Shown here: piece by piece, positions 53,210-62,771 of the stretch
Position numbering within the stretch: position 1 is the first letter of the stretch
How the letters are laid out: the number at the start of each line of letters is the position of its first letter
Source of the DNA: an uncultured Pantoea sp.
GTDB lineage: Bacteria; Pseudomonadota; Gammaproteobacteria; Enterobacterales; Enterobacteriaceae
Reading direction: 5' to 3'
Length of the DNA: 64,000 nucleotides
Assembly: GCA_913778495.1 (NCBI GenBank)
Contig: CAJYVD010000013.1
Coordinates: 1 to 64,000, forward strand
Position numbers and translations under genes: made by a program
The notes under the pieces: generated by a model
Seen by the model: only the letters and a program-made list of their open reading frames with translations
Databases searched by the model: none
What the model was told of the DNA's origin: nothing

Positions 53210-54148
53210 ATGTCAGAAAATCAAGAAGTAAGTAAAAAAGAACAGTACAACCTGAATAAGCTGCAAAAGCGTTTGCGCCGCAATGTGGGCGAAGCCATTG
53301 CCGACTTCAACATGATTGAAGAAGGCGATCGTATTATGGTGTGCCTGTCCGGCGGCAAAGACAGCTACACCATGCTGGAAATCCTGCGCAGCCTACAGAA
53401 AAGCGCACCGGTGAATTTTTCGCTGGTGGCAGTGAATTTGGACCAGAAACAGCCCGGCTTCCCCGCGCACATACTTCCGGCATGGTTGGAAGAGCTTGGC
53501 ATCGAGTACAAAATCGTTACCGAAGACACCTACTCGATCGTTAAAGAAAAAATTCCTGAGGGTAAAACCACTTGCTCCCTGTGCTCGCGCTTGCGTCGCG
53601 GCATTCTCTACCGCACCGCGAGCGAGTTAGGTTGCACCAAGATTGCGCTTGGTCATCATCGCGACGATATCTTACAGACGCTGTTCCTGAACATGTTCTA
53701 CGGCGGCAAGATGAAAGGCATGCCGCCAAAGCTGATGAGCGATGACGGCAAACACATCGTGATCCGCCCGCTGGCTTACTGCCGCGAAAAAGATATTATC
53801 CGCTTTGCCGAAGCGCGTCAGTTCCCGATTATTCCCTGCAACCTGTGCGGTTCGCAGCCGAATCTTCAGCGCCAGGTGGTGGGCGATATGCTGCGTGACT
53901 GGGATAAGCGCTATCCTGGCCGTCTGGAAACAATGTTCAGCGCTATGCAGGATATTGTGCCCTCACACATGGTCGATACCGCGCTGTTTGATTTTAAAAC
54001 CCTGCGTCAGGGCGACGCGGTGATCGACGGCGGCGATATCGGCTTTGACCGTGAAACGCTGCCGTTACAGCCCGCAGGCTGGCAGCCTGAAGACGACGAT
54101 GACAGTGCTGAAAAGCCGGTTCGGCTCGACGTCCTCGAAATCAAGTAA
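53210..54148 (+). CDS. ttcA: tRNA 2-thiocytidine synthetase TtcA
   Basis: Iron-sulfur, ATP-dependent enzyme that thiolates C32 of certain tRNAs. The 312-residue product contains the PP-loop SGGKDS at 47-52 and cluster cysteines C122 and C125 (TTCSLC) with the third in [11 protein letters not shown]. It aligns end to end with E. coli TtcA. The start is ATG 53210 (MSENQEV), not the GTG three codons upstream. ttcA holds the attachment site of the Rac prophage in E. coli; here the gene is intact with nothing inserted. Confidence 0.97.
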   Translation: MSENQEVSKKEQYNLNKLQKRLRRNVGEAIADFNMIEEGDRIMVCLSGGKDSYTMLEILRSLQKSAPVNFSLVAVNLDQKQPGFPAHILPAWLEELGIEYKIVTEDTYSIVKEKIPEGKTTCSLCSRLRRGILYRTASELGCTKIALGHHRDDILQTLFLNMFYGGKMKGMPPKLMSDDGKHIVIRPLAYCREKDIIRFAEARQFPIIPCNLCGSQPNLQRQVVGDMLRDWDKRYPGRLETMFSAMQDIVPSHMVDTALFDFKTLRQGDAVIDGGDIGFDRETLPLQPAGWQPEDDDDSAEKPVRLDVLEIK

Positions 54149-54160
54149 AGGTTCAGACTT

Positions 54161-54190
54161 AAAAGGCGCGTTGCTCACAACGCGCCTTTT
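54161..54190. terminator. Bidirectional terminator of ttcA and the proline-rich gene
   Basis: AAAAGGCGCGTTG (54161-54173), loop CTCA, CAACGCGCCTTTT (54178-54190) with A/T tracts on both sides: a 13-bp stem that works in either direction between two convergent genes. Confidence 0.92.
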
Positions 54191-54193
54191 TTA

Positions 54194-54340
54194 TTACCCG
54201 TGCGGCGGCGGGTCTGAGATGGGTGGATAAGCCGGATCGTGCGGCGGCTCCGGCTCCGGTATTGGCTGAGGCTGCGGTATCGGTTCGGGAATCGGTGGCG
54301 GATCGGTTGGAATGGGTTCACTGGCAGTGAATGGTTGCAT
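54194..54340 (-). CDS. Proline-rich microprotein, 48 aa
   Basis: A short frame starting MQPFTASEPIPTDPPPIPEP and ending DPPPHG. More than one third of the residues are proline, in a repeating IPxPxP pattern with acidic residues; cysteine-free, no hydrophobic helix, probably extended or disordered in the cytoplasm. AAGGAG with 6-8 bases to the ATG is an excellent ribosome site, and the stop abuts a strong terminator, both supporting a real gene. It lies 66 bases below the FnrS terminator on the same strand, so read-through from the FNR-driven promoter is possible. I do not recognise the family. Confidence 0.75.
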   Translation of the reverse strand: MQPFTASEPIPTDPPPIPEPIPQPQPIPEPEPPHDPAYPPISDPPPHG

Positions 54341-54406
54341 GCCCTTCTCCTTTTCGCTGAATGTCTTGTAAGCGTAGGAAAAGAAACGCACTCAGGCCAG
54401 GCGGGC

Positions 54407-54526
54407 AAAAAAAAGCCGGCAGTAATGCCGGCGTGTGCGCATTAAGGCGGTTAAACGTTAATGCGAAATCAAGAAGTAAGACAATGTGGAGCACAACGCC
54501 CATCGCTTGACGTTGCATTCACCTGC
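54407..54526 (-). ncRNA. fnrS: FNR-activated small regulatory RNA FnrS
   Basis: Minus strand: the 5' end GCAGGTGAATGCAACGTCAA (54526-54507), then GCGATGGGCGTTG and GCTCCACATTGTCTTACTTC. All match E. coli FnrS nearly base for base, including the seed regions that pair with aerobic-metabolism mRNAs (sodB, maeA, gpmA, folX) with Hfq. A Rho-independent terminator, GCCGGC, ATTACT loop, GCCGGC and eight T residues (54432-54407), ends it at about 120 nt, the E. coli length (122). The middle part differs from E. coli. It lies beside zntB, as in E. coli; dbpA, its other E. coli neighbour, is missing here. Confidence 0.95.
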
Positions 54527-54561
54527 GAGAGAGAGTGTGCCGCGCCGCGTCCAGGCGCGTT

Positions 54562-54575
54562 TTGATTTCGATCAG
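54562..54575 (-). promoter_or_regulatory. FNR box of the fnrS promoter
   Basis: CTGAT-CGAA-ATCAA on the minus strand (TTGAT-N4-ATCAG on plus) matches 9 of 10 bases of TTGAT-N4-ATCAA. Its centre (54568.5) is about 42 bases upstream of the FnrS 5' end, the class II activator position for FNR. Confidence 0.9.
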
Positions 54576-54637
54576 GTTTAGGCGTTTTTCCATCTGCCTA
54601 AACGCCTGCCCGCTTCACCACCGTATTTATGAGCAAG

Positions 54638-55621
54638 TCACAGCCATTTGCGCCGCTTAAGCCACAGCGCCACGCCGCCCACCATCAGCAACAGCAAAAC
54701 GCAAAACGCCGTGAAACCCATCGGCCAGCTCCCGCCAGGAATGCCGCCAAGATTGACGCCAAACAGCCCGGTTAAAAACGTCGCCGGCAGGAAAATCATC
54801 GCCATCAGCGACATGGTGTAGGTGCGACGGTTCATGGACTCCGCCAGCAGCGAGGCCACTTCATCGGCAAGGATGCCGGTGCGCGCCACGCCCGCGTTGA
54901 GATCGTCCAACCCTCGTCCCAGCCGATCGGCCACGTCCTGCATGCGGCGGCGATCGTCGTCGTTCATCCAGGTGAGTTTTTCGCTCGCCAGGCGCGCATA
55001 CACGTCGCGCTGTGGCGCCATGTAGCGTCGCATCACAATCAATTGTTTGCGCAGCAGCGCCAGCTCACCGCGGGCGGGCACTTGCTGGTCCATCAGCGCG
55101 TCTTCCAGCTCGATGATTTTGTCGTGCATCTCTTCGATAAACTCGCTGGCATGATCGGTGAGCGCATCGCAGACCTCCACCAGCCAACTGCCGCCGTCAA
55201 TCGGGCCATTGCCCGCTTGCAGCTCGTTGAGCACGTCGTCAATGGCGTTGACCTTGCGCCGCCGGGTGGACACGATGAGCTTATCGTTGATGAACACCCG
55301 CATTGCCACCAGCTGATCAGGACGGGCATCGGCGTTGTGGTTAACGCTGCGCAGCACGATCATAAAGCCGTCGCCAAGGCGCGTGACGCGCGGACGCATA
55401 CTGTCACCGGCCAACGCGTCGCGCACCGAATCGGGAATAAGCGGGGTTTTTTGTAGCCAGTCGGCGCTCTGCCGTTGGGTGTAATTGAGATGCAGCCAGC
55501 ACGGACGCTCGCAGTGGATCACATCTTTATCTTCAATGGCAATCATGCCGCCCTGTCCGTCCAGCTGACAGGCAATGATCGCATCGGATACTTTTAACGC
55601 GCTTCCTTCAATGACGTTCAC
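54638..55621 (-). CDS. zntB: Zinc transporter ZntB
   Basis: CorA-superfamily inner-membrane zinc transporter, 327 residues as in E. coli. A long cytoplasmic N-terminal domain ([46 protein letters not shown]) is followed by two C-terminal helices, the first ending with [10 protein letters not shown], the ZntB form of the CorA GMN signature. [20 protein letters not shown] marks the stalk helix. E. coli ZntB imports zinc with protons. Adjacent to fnrS; mppA is upstream. Confidence 0.97.
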   Translation of the reverse strand: MNVIEGSALKVSDAIIACQLDGQGGMIAIEDKDVIHCERPCWLHLNYTQRQSADWLQKTPLIPDSVRDALAGDSMRPRVTRLGDGFMIVLRSVNHNADARPDQLVAMRVFINDKLIVSTRRRKVNAIDDVLNELQAGNGPIDGGSWLVEVCDALTDHASEFIEEMHDKIIELEDALMDQQVPARGELALLRKQLIVMRRYMAPQRDVYARLASEKLTWMNDDDRRRMQDVADRLGRGLDDLNAGVARTGILADEVASLLAESMNRRTYTMSLMAMIFLPATFLTGLFGVNLGGIPGGSWPMGFTAFCVLLLLMVGGVALWLKRRKWL

Positions 55622-55742
55622 ATCCTCGCCTCACTCCGCTTGCAATGCGCTACAGTCTAGCGTGGCGACGATGAGTTGCAATCGCGGGGCTGTGAACAAA
55701 CGTGAGCAAGAACGGGCGTTCCGTCGCACCGTTCTGCCGAGG

Positions 55743-57362
55743 TCAATGCTGCGCGATCCACAGCTCGCGGCTGTAGGCCACATCTTCGGGGTTGGTAATG
55801 GGATAGCCTTTGACATACGGCTTGATTAAGCGACCGTTGGTGTATTGATAAATCGGTGCGATTGGCGCCTGTTCAGCGATGATCTGTTCCGCTTTGTTGT
55901 AATCCGCGTTACGCGCCGCCGCGTTGGTGTCGGTGCTCGCTTTGGCCAGCACCGCGTCATACTCCGCGCTGTGGAAGCGCGGGATATTGCTGGTATTGCC
56001 GGAGGTCAACAGGCTCAGGAACGTCGAGGGCTCATTGTAGTCGCCGACCCACGACGCACGAATCACATCGAAATTGCCGCTGTTACGGCTGTCGATATAG
56101 CTTTTCCACTCTTGATTTTGCAGCGTCACGTCCACGCCGAGATTTTTTTTCCACATTGAGGCTACCGCAATCGCGATCTTCTGATGGCTCTCCGAGGTGT
56201 TATACAGCAGGGTCAGATGCAGCGGCTTACCCGGCCCATAGCCTGCGGCGCTTAACAGCGCTTTCGCCTGGGCATTGAGTTCCTGCTGGCTGTGCTGCTG
56301 TAGCATGCTTTGCTGCGGCGTAAAGCCGGCGGTGACGTCCGGCGTAAAGTGCCATGCCGGTTTCTCTCCGGTGCCGAGCACTTTTTCCGCGATGATGCGA
56401 CGGTCAATGCTCCACGACAGCGCCCTGCGAACCCGTGCATCGGCGGTAGGTCCTTTTTGCGTGTTGAACGCGTAGTAGTAAGTGCCGAGTTGATCGGGCG
56501 TATACACCTCGCCCGGCAACGTTTTCTTCAGCATGGCATAGAGGTTTTTGGGGAAAGATTCCGTGATGTCGATGTCGCCAGCGCGATAGCGTTTCGTGGC
56601 GCTCGACTCTTCGTTAATGGGAACAAAAGTCACTTTATTCAGTACCGAGTGCGCGTTGTCCCAATAATGCGGATTGCGCGCCAGCACGATTTTTTCGTTC
56701 ACCACCCGTGACGCCAGCTGATAGGCGCCGTTCCCAACCAGCTTGCCCGGCGCGGTCCAGTCATTGCCGAATTGCGCAATCACGGTTTTCGGTACGGGAT
56801 AAAGCGCGACGTTGGCCACCATGGCAGGGAACCACGGCACAGGACGTGACAACGTCACCTTGAGATGCTGCGCGTCAGTGGCAGTCACACCTAACGCGTC
56901 GGGCGACATTTTGCCTTGGGTAATGGCTTCAGCATTGGTGATACCGCTTAAAGCGGCAAACCAGGCAAAGGGCGAACTGCTTTTGGGATCGACTAAGCGC
57001 TGCCAGCTGTACACAAAATCCTGGGCAGTCACGGGTTCGCCGTTCGACCAGCGCGCATCATTACGCAGCGTAAACAGCCAGGTTTTATTGTCGTGGGTAC
57101 TCCATTCAGACGCTACGCCCGGCACGATCTGCCCGCGTGCATCCTGATTGGTTAACCCTTCAAAAAGATCGCGCATCACCTGAATTTCGGGCAGACCTAC
57201 CGCTTTGAGCGGGTCTAACGAGGCAGGCTCATCTTTGATGTGACGAACAATTTCTTGTTTGGCCGCCAGCTGGGCACCCGCCGGCACCTCTGCCGCCCAC
57301 GCCGGAACCAACGCACTGGCGATCCAGGCCGCCACCCATGTTTTACGCCACATCACCTTCAT
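55743..57362 (-). CDS. mppA: Murein tripeptide-binding protein MppA (OppA family)
   Basis: Periplasmic binding protein, 539 residues, signal peptide VAAWIASALVPAWA. OppA-family blocks: HIKDEPASLDPLKAVGLPEIQVMRDLFEGL, TFTLRND-type start of lobe I, NGAYQL, PTADARVRRALSWSIDR and WVGDYNEPSTFLSLL. By similarity and by position next to mpaA and ycjG it is MppA, which binds L-Ala-D-Glu-mDap and delivers it to OppBCDF. ATG 57362 follows GGAGG closely; an in-frame ATG three codons later has better spacing. Divergent from mpaA. Confidence 0.85.
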   Translation of the reverse strand: MKVMWRKTWVAAWIASALVPAWAAEVPAGAQLAAKQEIVRHIKDEPASLDPLKAVGLPEIQVMRDLFEGLTNQDARGQIVPGVASEWSTHDNKTWLFTLRNDARWSNGEPVTAQDFVYSWQRLVDPKSSSPFAWFAALSGITNAEAITQGKMSPDALGVTATDAQHLKVTLSRPVPWFPAMVANVALYPVPKTVIAQFGNDWTAPGKLVGNGAYQLASRVVNEKIVLARNPHYWDNAHSVLNKVTFVPINEESSATKRYRAGDIDITESFPKNLYAMLKKTLPGEVYTPDQLGTYYYAFNTQKGPTADARVRRALSWSIDRRIIAEKVLGTGEKPAWHFTPDVTAGFTPQQSMLQQHSQQELNAQAKALLSAAGYGPGKPLHLTLLYNTSESHQKIAIAVASMWKKNLGVDVTLQNQEWKSYIDSRNSGNFDVIRASWVGDYNEPSTFLSLLTSGNTSNIPRFHSAEYDAVLAKASTDTNAAARNADYNKAEQIIAEQAPIAPIYQYTNGRLIKPYVKGYPITNPEDVAYSRELWIAQH

Positions 57363-57563
57363 CACCCCTCCTTTCCCGTAATAATGGCGGCGGCCAACGC
57401 GCTGTGCCGCCAGAGTCGCTTGGCACTTTATCGCAAATAACTTATCAATAAATAGCTATTTCCCATGGCGCGGTTTACCGCTATGTTGAGCCTGAACTCC
57501 CCATCACACTTTTGCTTACCGCGTCGGCGATAGCTCGCCCATCGCCACCTAAAGAGGAACGTT

Positions 57564-58277
57564 ATGTCTGCACATCACCCCCGACCGCTGCGCGGCAGAC
57601 TCAGCGCGGTTCGCCAGCAATACGGCAGCTCCGCGCTGGGCGCCCCGCTGTTGTGGTTTCCCGCGCCTGCGGCGGATGCGGAGAGCGGCCTGATTATTGC
57701 CGGCACCCACGGTGACGAAAACGCGGCGGTTGCGACCTTATCAGGTGCGATGCGCACTCTGCCGGAGACGCTACGCCGCCACCATGTGATCTTGGCGGTG
57801 AACCCTGACGGCTGTCAGCTGGGTCTGCGCGCTAATGCGAATGGCGTGGATCTCAACCGCAATTTCCCGGCGGCAAACTGGCAGCATGGCGACACGGTAT
57901 ACCGCTGGAATAGCGCGGCGGATGCGCGTGATGTGGTGCTGTCAACCGGCGAAGCGCCTGCCTCGGAGCCGGAGACGCAAGCGCTGTGCCAGCTTATTCA
58001 CCGAATAAAACCGCGCTGGGTGGTGTCGTGGCATGAACCGTTGGCGTGTATTGACGATCCGCACCACAGCGCGCTTGGACAATGGCTGGCGTCACACACC
58101 GACTTACCGCTGGTAAGCAGCGTGGGTTATGCCACGCCGGGCTCGTTTGGCAGCTGGTGCGACGATCTCGGCCTGCTGTGCATTACCGCCGAGATGCCGC
58201 CTATTTCGGTCGATGAGGCGACGGAAGTGTATTTGGACGCCATGATCAACCTGCTGCGCTGGCAGCCCGCAGAATAA
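57564..58277 (+). CDS. mpaA: Murein peptide amidase MpaA
   Basis: M14-type zinc carboxypeptidase, 237 residues, cytoplasmic, cutting the gamma-D-Glu-mDap bond of murein tripeptide during cell-wall recycling. Zinc residues H49 and E52 in GTHGDEN and the histidine in SWHEPLACI; catalytic Glu in CITAEMP; DLNRNFP is the arginine-asparagine substrate motif. GAGG lies 6 bases before the ATG. Its last 32 bases overlap the 3' end of convergent ycjG, which encodes the next enzyme of the pathway. Confidence 0.94.
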   Translation: MSAHHPRPLRGRLSAVRQQYGSSALGAPLLWFPAPAADAESGLIIAGTHGDENAAVATLSGAMRTLPETLRRHHVILAVNPDGCQLGLRANANGVDLNRNFPAANWQHGDTVYRWNSAADARDVVLSTGEAPASEPETQALCQLIHRIKPRWVVSWHEPLACIDDPHHSALGQWLASHTDLPLVSSVGYATPGSFGSWCDDLGLLCITAEMPPISVDEATEVYLDAMINLLRWQPAE

Positions 58278-59232
58278 GCACACCGTGGTCATAGTGCAGC
58301 GCAGGTTCAACGTCCACGGCCAGCCACGTTGGGCCATCCAGATCGGCAAAGGTGGCCACGGCGGTCAGCGGCAGCGCGGCGCGGATCGCGCGCGAGGTGC
58401 ACAGCATGCAACCGAGCATAATCTTGAATCCCTGCGCCTCAGCCGCTGTAGCCAGCGCCAGCGCCTCGGTTAACCCGCCGGTTTTATCCAGCTTGATGTT
58501 GACCATGTCGTAGCGCCCGTGCAGCTGCGGCAGATTTTCCCGCGTATGGCAGCTCTCATCGGCGCAGATCGGCAGCGGATGGATAAAATTCTCCAGCGCC
58601 GCGTCCTCTCCCGCAGGCAGCGGCTGCTCCAGCATCGCGACCTGCAAATCCGCCAGCAGCTGACAGCGCGCCGCCAGGCCCTCTGCGGGCCAGGACTCGT
58701 TGGCGTCCACAATCAGCGTGGCGTCCGGCACGGCGCTGCGGATCGCCACCAGACGTTCACTGATCAGATGATTATCCATTTTGATCTTGAGCAGCCGTGC
58801 ACCATGCTGCCAGAGCGCGGAGGCGCTGCTCGCCATCGCATCCGGCGTATCAATACTCACCGTATGGGCCGTCACGATCGCGTCCGGCGCGTGCATGTCG
58901 CTCAGTGAGACTAAGGTTTTCCCCTGTTGCTGACAGGCTAAATCCCACAAGGCACAGTCGATGGCGTTACGCGCCGCGCCCGCTGGCATCGCCTGCTGTA
59001 GCTCCGCGCGCGTCATGCCTTGCTGAATCGCCGCGAGCCGATCGGAAATTTGCTCAAGCACCGACGCTTCGCTTTCACCATAGCGCGCATACGGCGTGGC
59101 TTCCCCCACGCCTTTGAAGCCATCTTGTTCGATCTCCACCACCACCACGTGCGCTTCGGTACGGCTGCCGCGCGAAATAACAAACGGCGAATGCAGCGGC
59201 CAAGCTTCCGGATAACTTTTCACTGTTCTCAT
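58246..59232 (-). CDS. ycjG: L-Ala-D/L-Glu epimerase YcjG
   Basis: Enolase-superfamily (muconate lactonising subgroup) enzyme, 328 residues, converting L-Ala-D-Glu, released by MpaA, to L-Ala-L-Glu. The acid/base lysines are in LLKIKMDN and NIKLDKTGG; metal ligands in IVDANES, MLEQPL and ICADES. A capping domain at the N-terminus includes FVISRGSRTEAHVV. ATG 59232 has GGAG 5 bases upstream; 13 upstream in-frame codons were rejected. Convergent overlap with mpaA; divergent from tpx. Confidence 0.95.
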   Translation of the reverse strand: MRTVKSYPEAWPLHSPFVISRGSRTEAHVVVVEIEQDGFKGVGEATPYARYGESEASVLEQISDRLAAIQQGMTRAELQQAMPAGAARNAIDCALWDLACQQQGKTLVSLSDMHAPDAIVTAHTVSIDTPDAMASSASALWQHGARLLKIKMDNHLISERLVAIRSAVPDATLIVDANESWPAEGLAARCQLLADLQVAMLEQPLPAGEDAALENFIHPLPICADESCHTRENLPQLHGRYDMVNIKLDKTGGLTEALALATAAEAQGFKIMLGCMLCTSRAIRAALPLTAVATFADLDGPTWLAVDVEPALHYDHGVLILRAASAAG

Positions 59233-59372
59233 TATTTCTCCTTCAGGGTGCGGTGATTCACACAACGGCACGGTTTACACTCGAAAACCCTTAAAATTTA
59301 TGTCATAAACAGGCGCTATACCTGTCCAGACGGCAAAGTTGTCTGGTTTTTTACTGTTAATAAGGAAATCCT

Positions 59373-59876
59373 ATGTCGCAGAACGTACATTTTCAGGGCA
59401 ATGACGTCCCCGTTGCGGGACAGTTCCCACAGGCCGGCGAAAAGGCGAAGCCTTTCACGCTGGTTGCCAAAGACCTGAACGATGTTTCACTGGCTAACTT
59501 CGCTGGCAAACGCAAAGTGCTCAACATTTTCCCCAGCATTGATACCGGCGTCTGCGCGGCCTCAGTACGCAAGTTCAACGAGCGCTCTGGTGATGCTAAC
59601 AACACGGTGGTGCTGTGTATCTCTGCAGACCTGCCGTTTGCACAATCACGTTTTTGCGGCGCGGAAGGCGTGAATAACGTGGTCACGCTGTCGGCGATGC
59701 GCGGATCTGAATTTAAAGAAGATTACGGCGTTGCCATTGCCGATGGCCCGCTGAAAGGCTTAACCGCCCGTGCCGTGGTCGTACTGGACGAAAATGACAC
59801 GGTGATTTATAGCGAGCTGGTAAATGAAATCACTCACGAGCCAGACTACGATGCCGCGCTGGCTGCGTTGAAATAA
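59373..59876 (+). CDS. tpx: Thiol peroxidase Tpx
   Basis: Atypical 2-Cys peroxiredoxin, 167 residues, reducing alkyl hydroperoxides with thioredoxin; periplasm-associated in older reports, mainly cytoplasmic. Peroxidatic C61 in [15 protein letters not shown] and resolving C95 in QSRFCGAEG, at the E. coli numbers. Third cysteine C82. AAGGAAA precedes the ATG. Divergent from ycjG, convergent with tyrR across a hairpin. Confidence 0.97.
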   Translation: MSQNVHFQGNDVPVAGQFPQAGEKAKPFTLVAKDLNDVSLANFAGKRKVLNIFPSIDTGVCAASVRKFNERSGDANNTVVLCISADLPFAQSRFCGAEGVNNVVTLSAMRGSEFKEDYGVAIADGPLKGLTARAVVVLDENDTVIYSELVNEITHEPDYDAALAALK

Positions 59877-59883
59877 TGCTCTC

Positions 59884-59909
59884 GCCTGTAGCGGCCTTGC
59901 GCTACAGGC
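59884..59909. terminator. Hairpin between convergent tpx and tyrR
   Basis: GCCTGTAGC (59884-59892) and GCTACAGGC (59901-59909), 8-base loop, in the 48-base convergent gap; no T-run on the plus strand. Confidence 0.65.
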
Positions 59910-59924
59910 ATGCTTCACTGCAAA

Positions 59925-61490
59925 CTACTCGCCTTCCCCCCGCTTCTGGCCCAGACCATATTCACGCAGTTTGTTGGCAATCGCCGTGTGCGATACGCCG
60001 AGCCGTTTGGCTAATTTACGCGTGCTCGGATAGGACATGTAGAGCCGCGTGAGCACCGAGCGCTCAAAGCGGCTGGTAATGTCATCCAACGATCCTTCCA
60101 TCGCTTCGTCCCCCAGCGAGACGTTAAGCGCCTGTTCTGGCAACACAATATCTTGCGGGCGCAGTTCATACCCTTCCAGCTGCGTCAGCGCACGGTACAG
60201 GGCGTTTTTGAGCTGTCGCACATTACCCGGCCAGCTATAGCGCATGAGAAACGGTGCCAGTTGAGGCGAAAGACGTGGGCGTGGCAACCCCTGTTCATCG
60301 GCAAAGCGCGCCACAAACATCTCGCTCAGCGGCAGAATGTCCTGCGGGCGATCGCGCAGCGGCGGTAAATTCAGCGTGAGCACATTGAGGCGATAGAACA
60401 GATCTTCACGAAATTCGCCACGCTGCACCATTTCAAAGAGATTTTTTTGCGTGGCGCAAATCACGCGCACGTCAACGTGAACCTCATGCTCCTCGCCCAC
60501 GCGGCGGAAGGTGCCATCGTTGAGAAAACGCAACAGCTTAGTTTGCATGCGCGGAGACATTTCGCCGATCTCGTCCAGCAGCACCGATCCGCCATTTGCC
60601 TGCTCAAAAAACCCTTTTTTTCCCTCTAACGCATTGGGATATGCGCCGGGCGCGTGGCCAAACAGTTCGCTTTCAGCCACATCATCGGGCAGTGAAGCAC
60701 AGTTGAGGGCCAAAAACGGCTTTTTGCCGCGTGCGCTGCGCAGGTGGCAGGCGCGGGCCAGCATGTCTTTACCGGTGCCAGTGTCGCCCACAATCAGCAG
60801 CGGCGCGTCGTGCATCGCCAGCTTGCGAGCCTGATCGACAACCTGACGCATTTTCGGCGTCACGGCCACAATGTGATCGAACTCGGATTCATCAGTGACC
60901 TGGAGGTTTTGTAGCTGACGCCCCATGCGCGCGGTAGATTTCAGCGTCACCATCGCCCCCACGGGCAGATCCTCCTGGCTCTCTTCGCCAGCCAGATAAA
61001 TGGGCCGCGCTTCCATCAGGAAATCCCGCCCCTGAATCACCACCTGCTGCGCCTGCGCATCGACGCGCTCGTGCTCCAGCCAGCGCTGGAAGTTGAACCC
61101 GGTGATCAGCGCACCCGCGTTTTGGTTACGCAGCTTCTGCTCGTCGAGCTGGAACAGGTTTTGTGCCGCCGGATTAGACAGTTCCACTTTGCCTTTTAGA
61201 TCGATGGAAAATACCGGCTCCGGCATCGCCACCAGCAGGGCACTCAGGGCGCGATGTTCACGCTCTGACGGCATGTAAGCGACGGTACGCACGTCGGTGA
61301 CGCCCGGCGTACGGCGAATCTCCGCCATCAGGCTACTGAAGGCCTCAAATGCCAGCGCCGAAAAGTTGAGATAAATGCGGCCAAGCGGCGCAATTTCGAT
61401 GCCGCGCAGATCGATATTGCGTGCCACCAGCAGGTCGAGTAGCTCGCGCGCCAGTCCGATGCGATCCTGGCAAAACACTTCCAAACGCAT
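59925..61490 (-). CDS. tyrR: Aromatic amino-acid regulator TyrR
   Basis: Transcription factor of aromatic amino-acid synthesis and transport, 521 residues. N-terminal ACT domain (MRLEVFCQDRIGLARELLDL), PAS domain about 80-190, AAA+ domain with Walker A GDTGTGKD at 235-242 and LDEIGEMSPRMQTKLLRFL. The GAFTGA loop of sigma-54 activators is replaced by GHAPGAYP, as in other sigma-70-type TyrR proteins. C-terminal HTH STRKLAKRLGVSHTAIANKL. E. coli TyrR has 513 residues. The 210 bases upstream of its start hold no gene; TGTCA-N8-TGACA at 61560-61577 is a small inverted repeat there. Confidence 0.97.
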   Translation of the reverse strand: MRLEVFCQDRIGLARELLDLLVARNIDLRGIEIAPLGRIYLNFSALAFEAFSSLMAEIRRTPGVTDVRTVAYMPSEREHRALSALLVAMPEPVFSIDLKGKVELSNPAAQNLFQLDEQKLRNQNAGALITGFNFQRWLEHERVDAQAQQVVIQGRDFLMEARPIYLAGEESQEDLPVGAMVTLKSTARMGRQLQNLQVTDESEFDHIVAVTPKMRQVVDQARKLAMHDAPLLIVGDTGTGKDMLARACHLRSARGKKPFLALNCASLPDDVAESELFGHAPGAYPNALEGKKGFFEQANGGSVLLDEIGEMSPRMQTKLLRFLNDGTFRRVGEEHEVHVDVRVICATQKNLFEMVQRGEFREDLFYRLNVLTLNLPPLRDRPQDILPLSEMFVARFADEQGLPRPRLSPQLAPFLMRYSWPGNVRQLKNALYRALTQLEGYELRPQDIVLPEQALNVSLGDEAMEGSLDDITSRFERSVLTRLYMSYPSTRKLAKRLGVSHTAIANKLREYGLGQKRGEGE

Positions 61491-61700
61491 TGCGATGAGC
61501 CTTATTTTGTCTGAGATTTCACAGATAATACGCTAACTTGCAGCGCCTCAGAAGAGTGTTGTCATGAAAAGTTGACAGTTTGCGCGCGACGCCACAGCGC
61601 GCCCAATGTGCGGCGTAGAAAAAGGGGGTTATGACGGGAAAGTTGGAGAGAGATGTCGCCCTTCCACGCCAAATTAGCTGGAAAGGCGAACAAACAGGCA

Positions 61701-62771
61701 TTATTTAGTGGTGTCTGCTTTGTCACCGCTCTTCGCCAAAGATGCTTTGAGCTGCGACACCAATTCGCGCCGGAAGTCACCCAAGCGCGGTTTATCCGTT
61801 TCAAGCCAAGGGAGAGGACGACAGAGCTCCATGGCTTTGATGCCGAGCCGGGCGGTGAGTAACCCTGCGCCAATGCCTTGCGCGGCTCGGGCTGAGAGCC
61901 GCGCCGCAATGTCCTGGGACACCCAGTCCATGCCGACTTCACGCACCAGCTCCGACGCACCGGCAAACGCCATATTGAGCAACACCAGTCGAAACAGACG
62001 CAGGCGGCTAAAGTAGCCCAGCTCAATGCCGTAAATGGCCGCAATGCGGTTGACCAGACGCAGATTGCGCCAGGCCATGAATGCCATGTCGACCAGCGCC
62101 AGCGGACTCACGGCAATCATTAACGTGGATTCCGCCGCGTGGCGGCTGATTTCACGGTGTGCCTGACGATCCAACACGGGCTGCACAAATTGGGCATACA
62201 GCGTCACGATCTCGCGGTCGTTTTGCGTGTCATGCAGCGCGGCGTGCCAGCGCTGCAGCGCCGGATGCCCCTGATCAAGCTGCGCCTGACGGGCCAGGTG
62301 TTCGCAAAACGCGCGTCCTTTACCCACGCCGTGACTGCTGAGTAAGGTGCGCGCGGTATCGCGGGTTTCAGCGCGGGCGCGCAGCTTGTACAGACGGCGC
62401 CACTCACCCACCAGCGCCCCCGTGCCCGCCGCCACGATCAGGCCACCCGCCACACCGCTGCCCAGCGCAAACCAGTCGCGCGTCAGCCAGGCATGGTGCA
62501 GCCACTCAACACCCTGCGCCACCACGCTTACGGCAAACACCGCCAGGCCGGCGCCCACCATTTTGCCCCAAACGCTGCGCTTGGGCTGCAACGCCGCTTC
62601 CACCACCTTTTCTCCCGCGCTCTCTTCCAGCGGTTCGGCGTCGCTGCTGGGCATAAACGCCTCTTCCGCCTGCGGTGAAAAAGTGTGGGCAGCGCGCAGC
62701 GGCGTCACCGACTCCTGCTCCAGCGGGCGCGCAAAGTCGATGCGCGGTTTTAACGGCGTTTGATCGGTCAT
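61701..62771 (-). CDS. ycjF: YcjF inner-membrane protein (DUF697)
   Basis: The 356-residue product has a soluble Pro/Glu-rich N-terminal stretch, two membrane helices (about 70-90 and 100-120: [20 protein letters not shown] and [21 protein letters not shown]), and a C-terminal DUF697 region ([41 protein letters not shown]). It matches E. coli YcjF and is paired with ycjX (4-base ATGA overlap). The pair is induced by heat and envelope stress in E. coli; biochemical role unknown. Confidence 0.94.
   Translation of the reverse strand: MTDQTPLKPRIDFARPLEQESVTPLRAAHTFSPQAEEAFMPSSDAEPLEESAGEKVVEAALQPKRSVWGKMVGAGLAVFAVSVVAQGVEWLHHAWLTRDWFALGSGVAGGLIVAAGTGALVGEWRRLYKLRARAETRDTARTLLSSHGVGKGRAFCEHLARQAQLDQGHPALQRWHAALHDTQNDREIVTLYAQFVQPVLDRQAHREISRHAAESTLMIAVSPLALVDMAFMAWRNLRLVNRIAAIYGIELGYFSRLRLFRLVLLNMAFAGASELVREVGMDWVSQDIAARLSARAAQGIGAGLLTARLGIKAMELCRPLPWLETDKPRLGDFRRELVSQLKASLAKSGDKADTTK

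Noticed and set aside
53210-54148. Prophage insertion at ttcA, as with Rac in E. coli
   Set aside because: ttcA is full length and uninterrupted, and no integrase or phage genes flank it.
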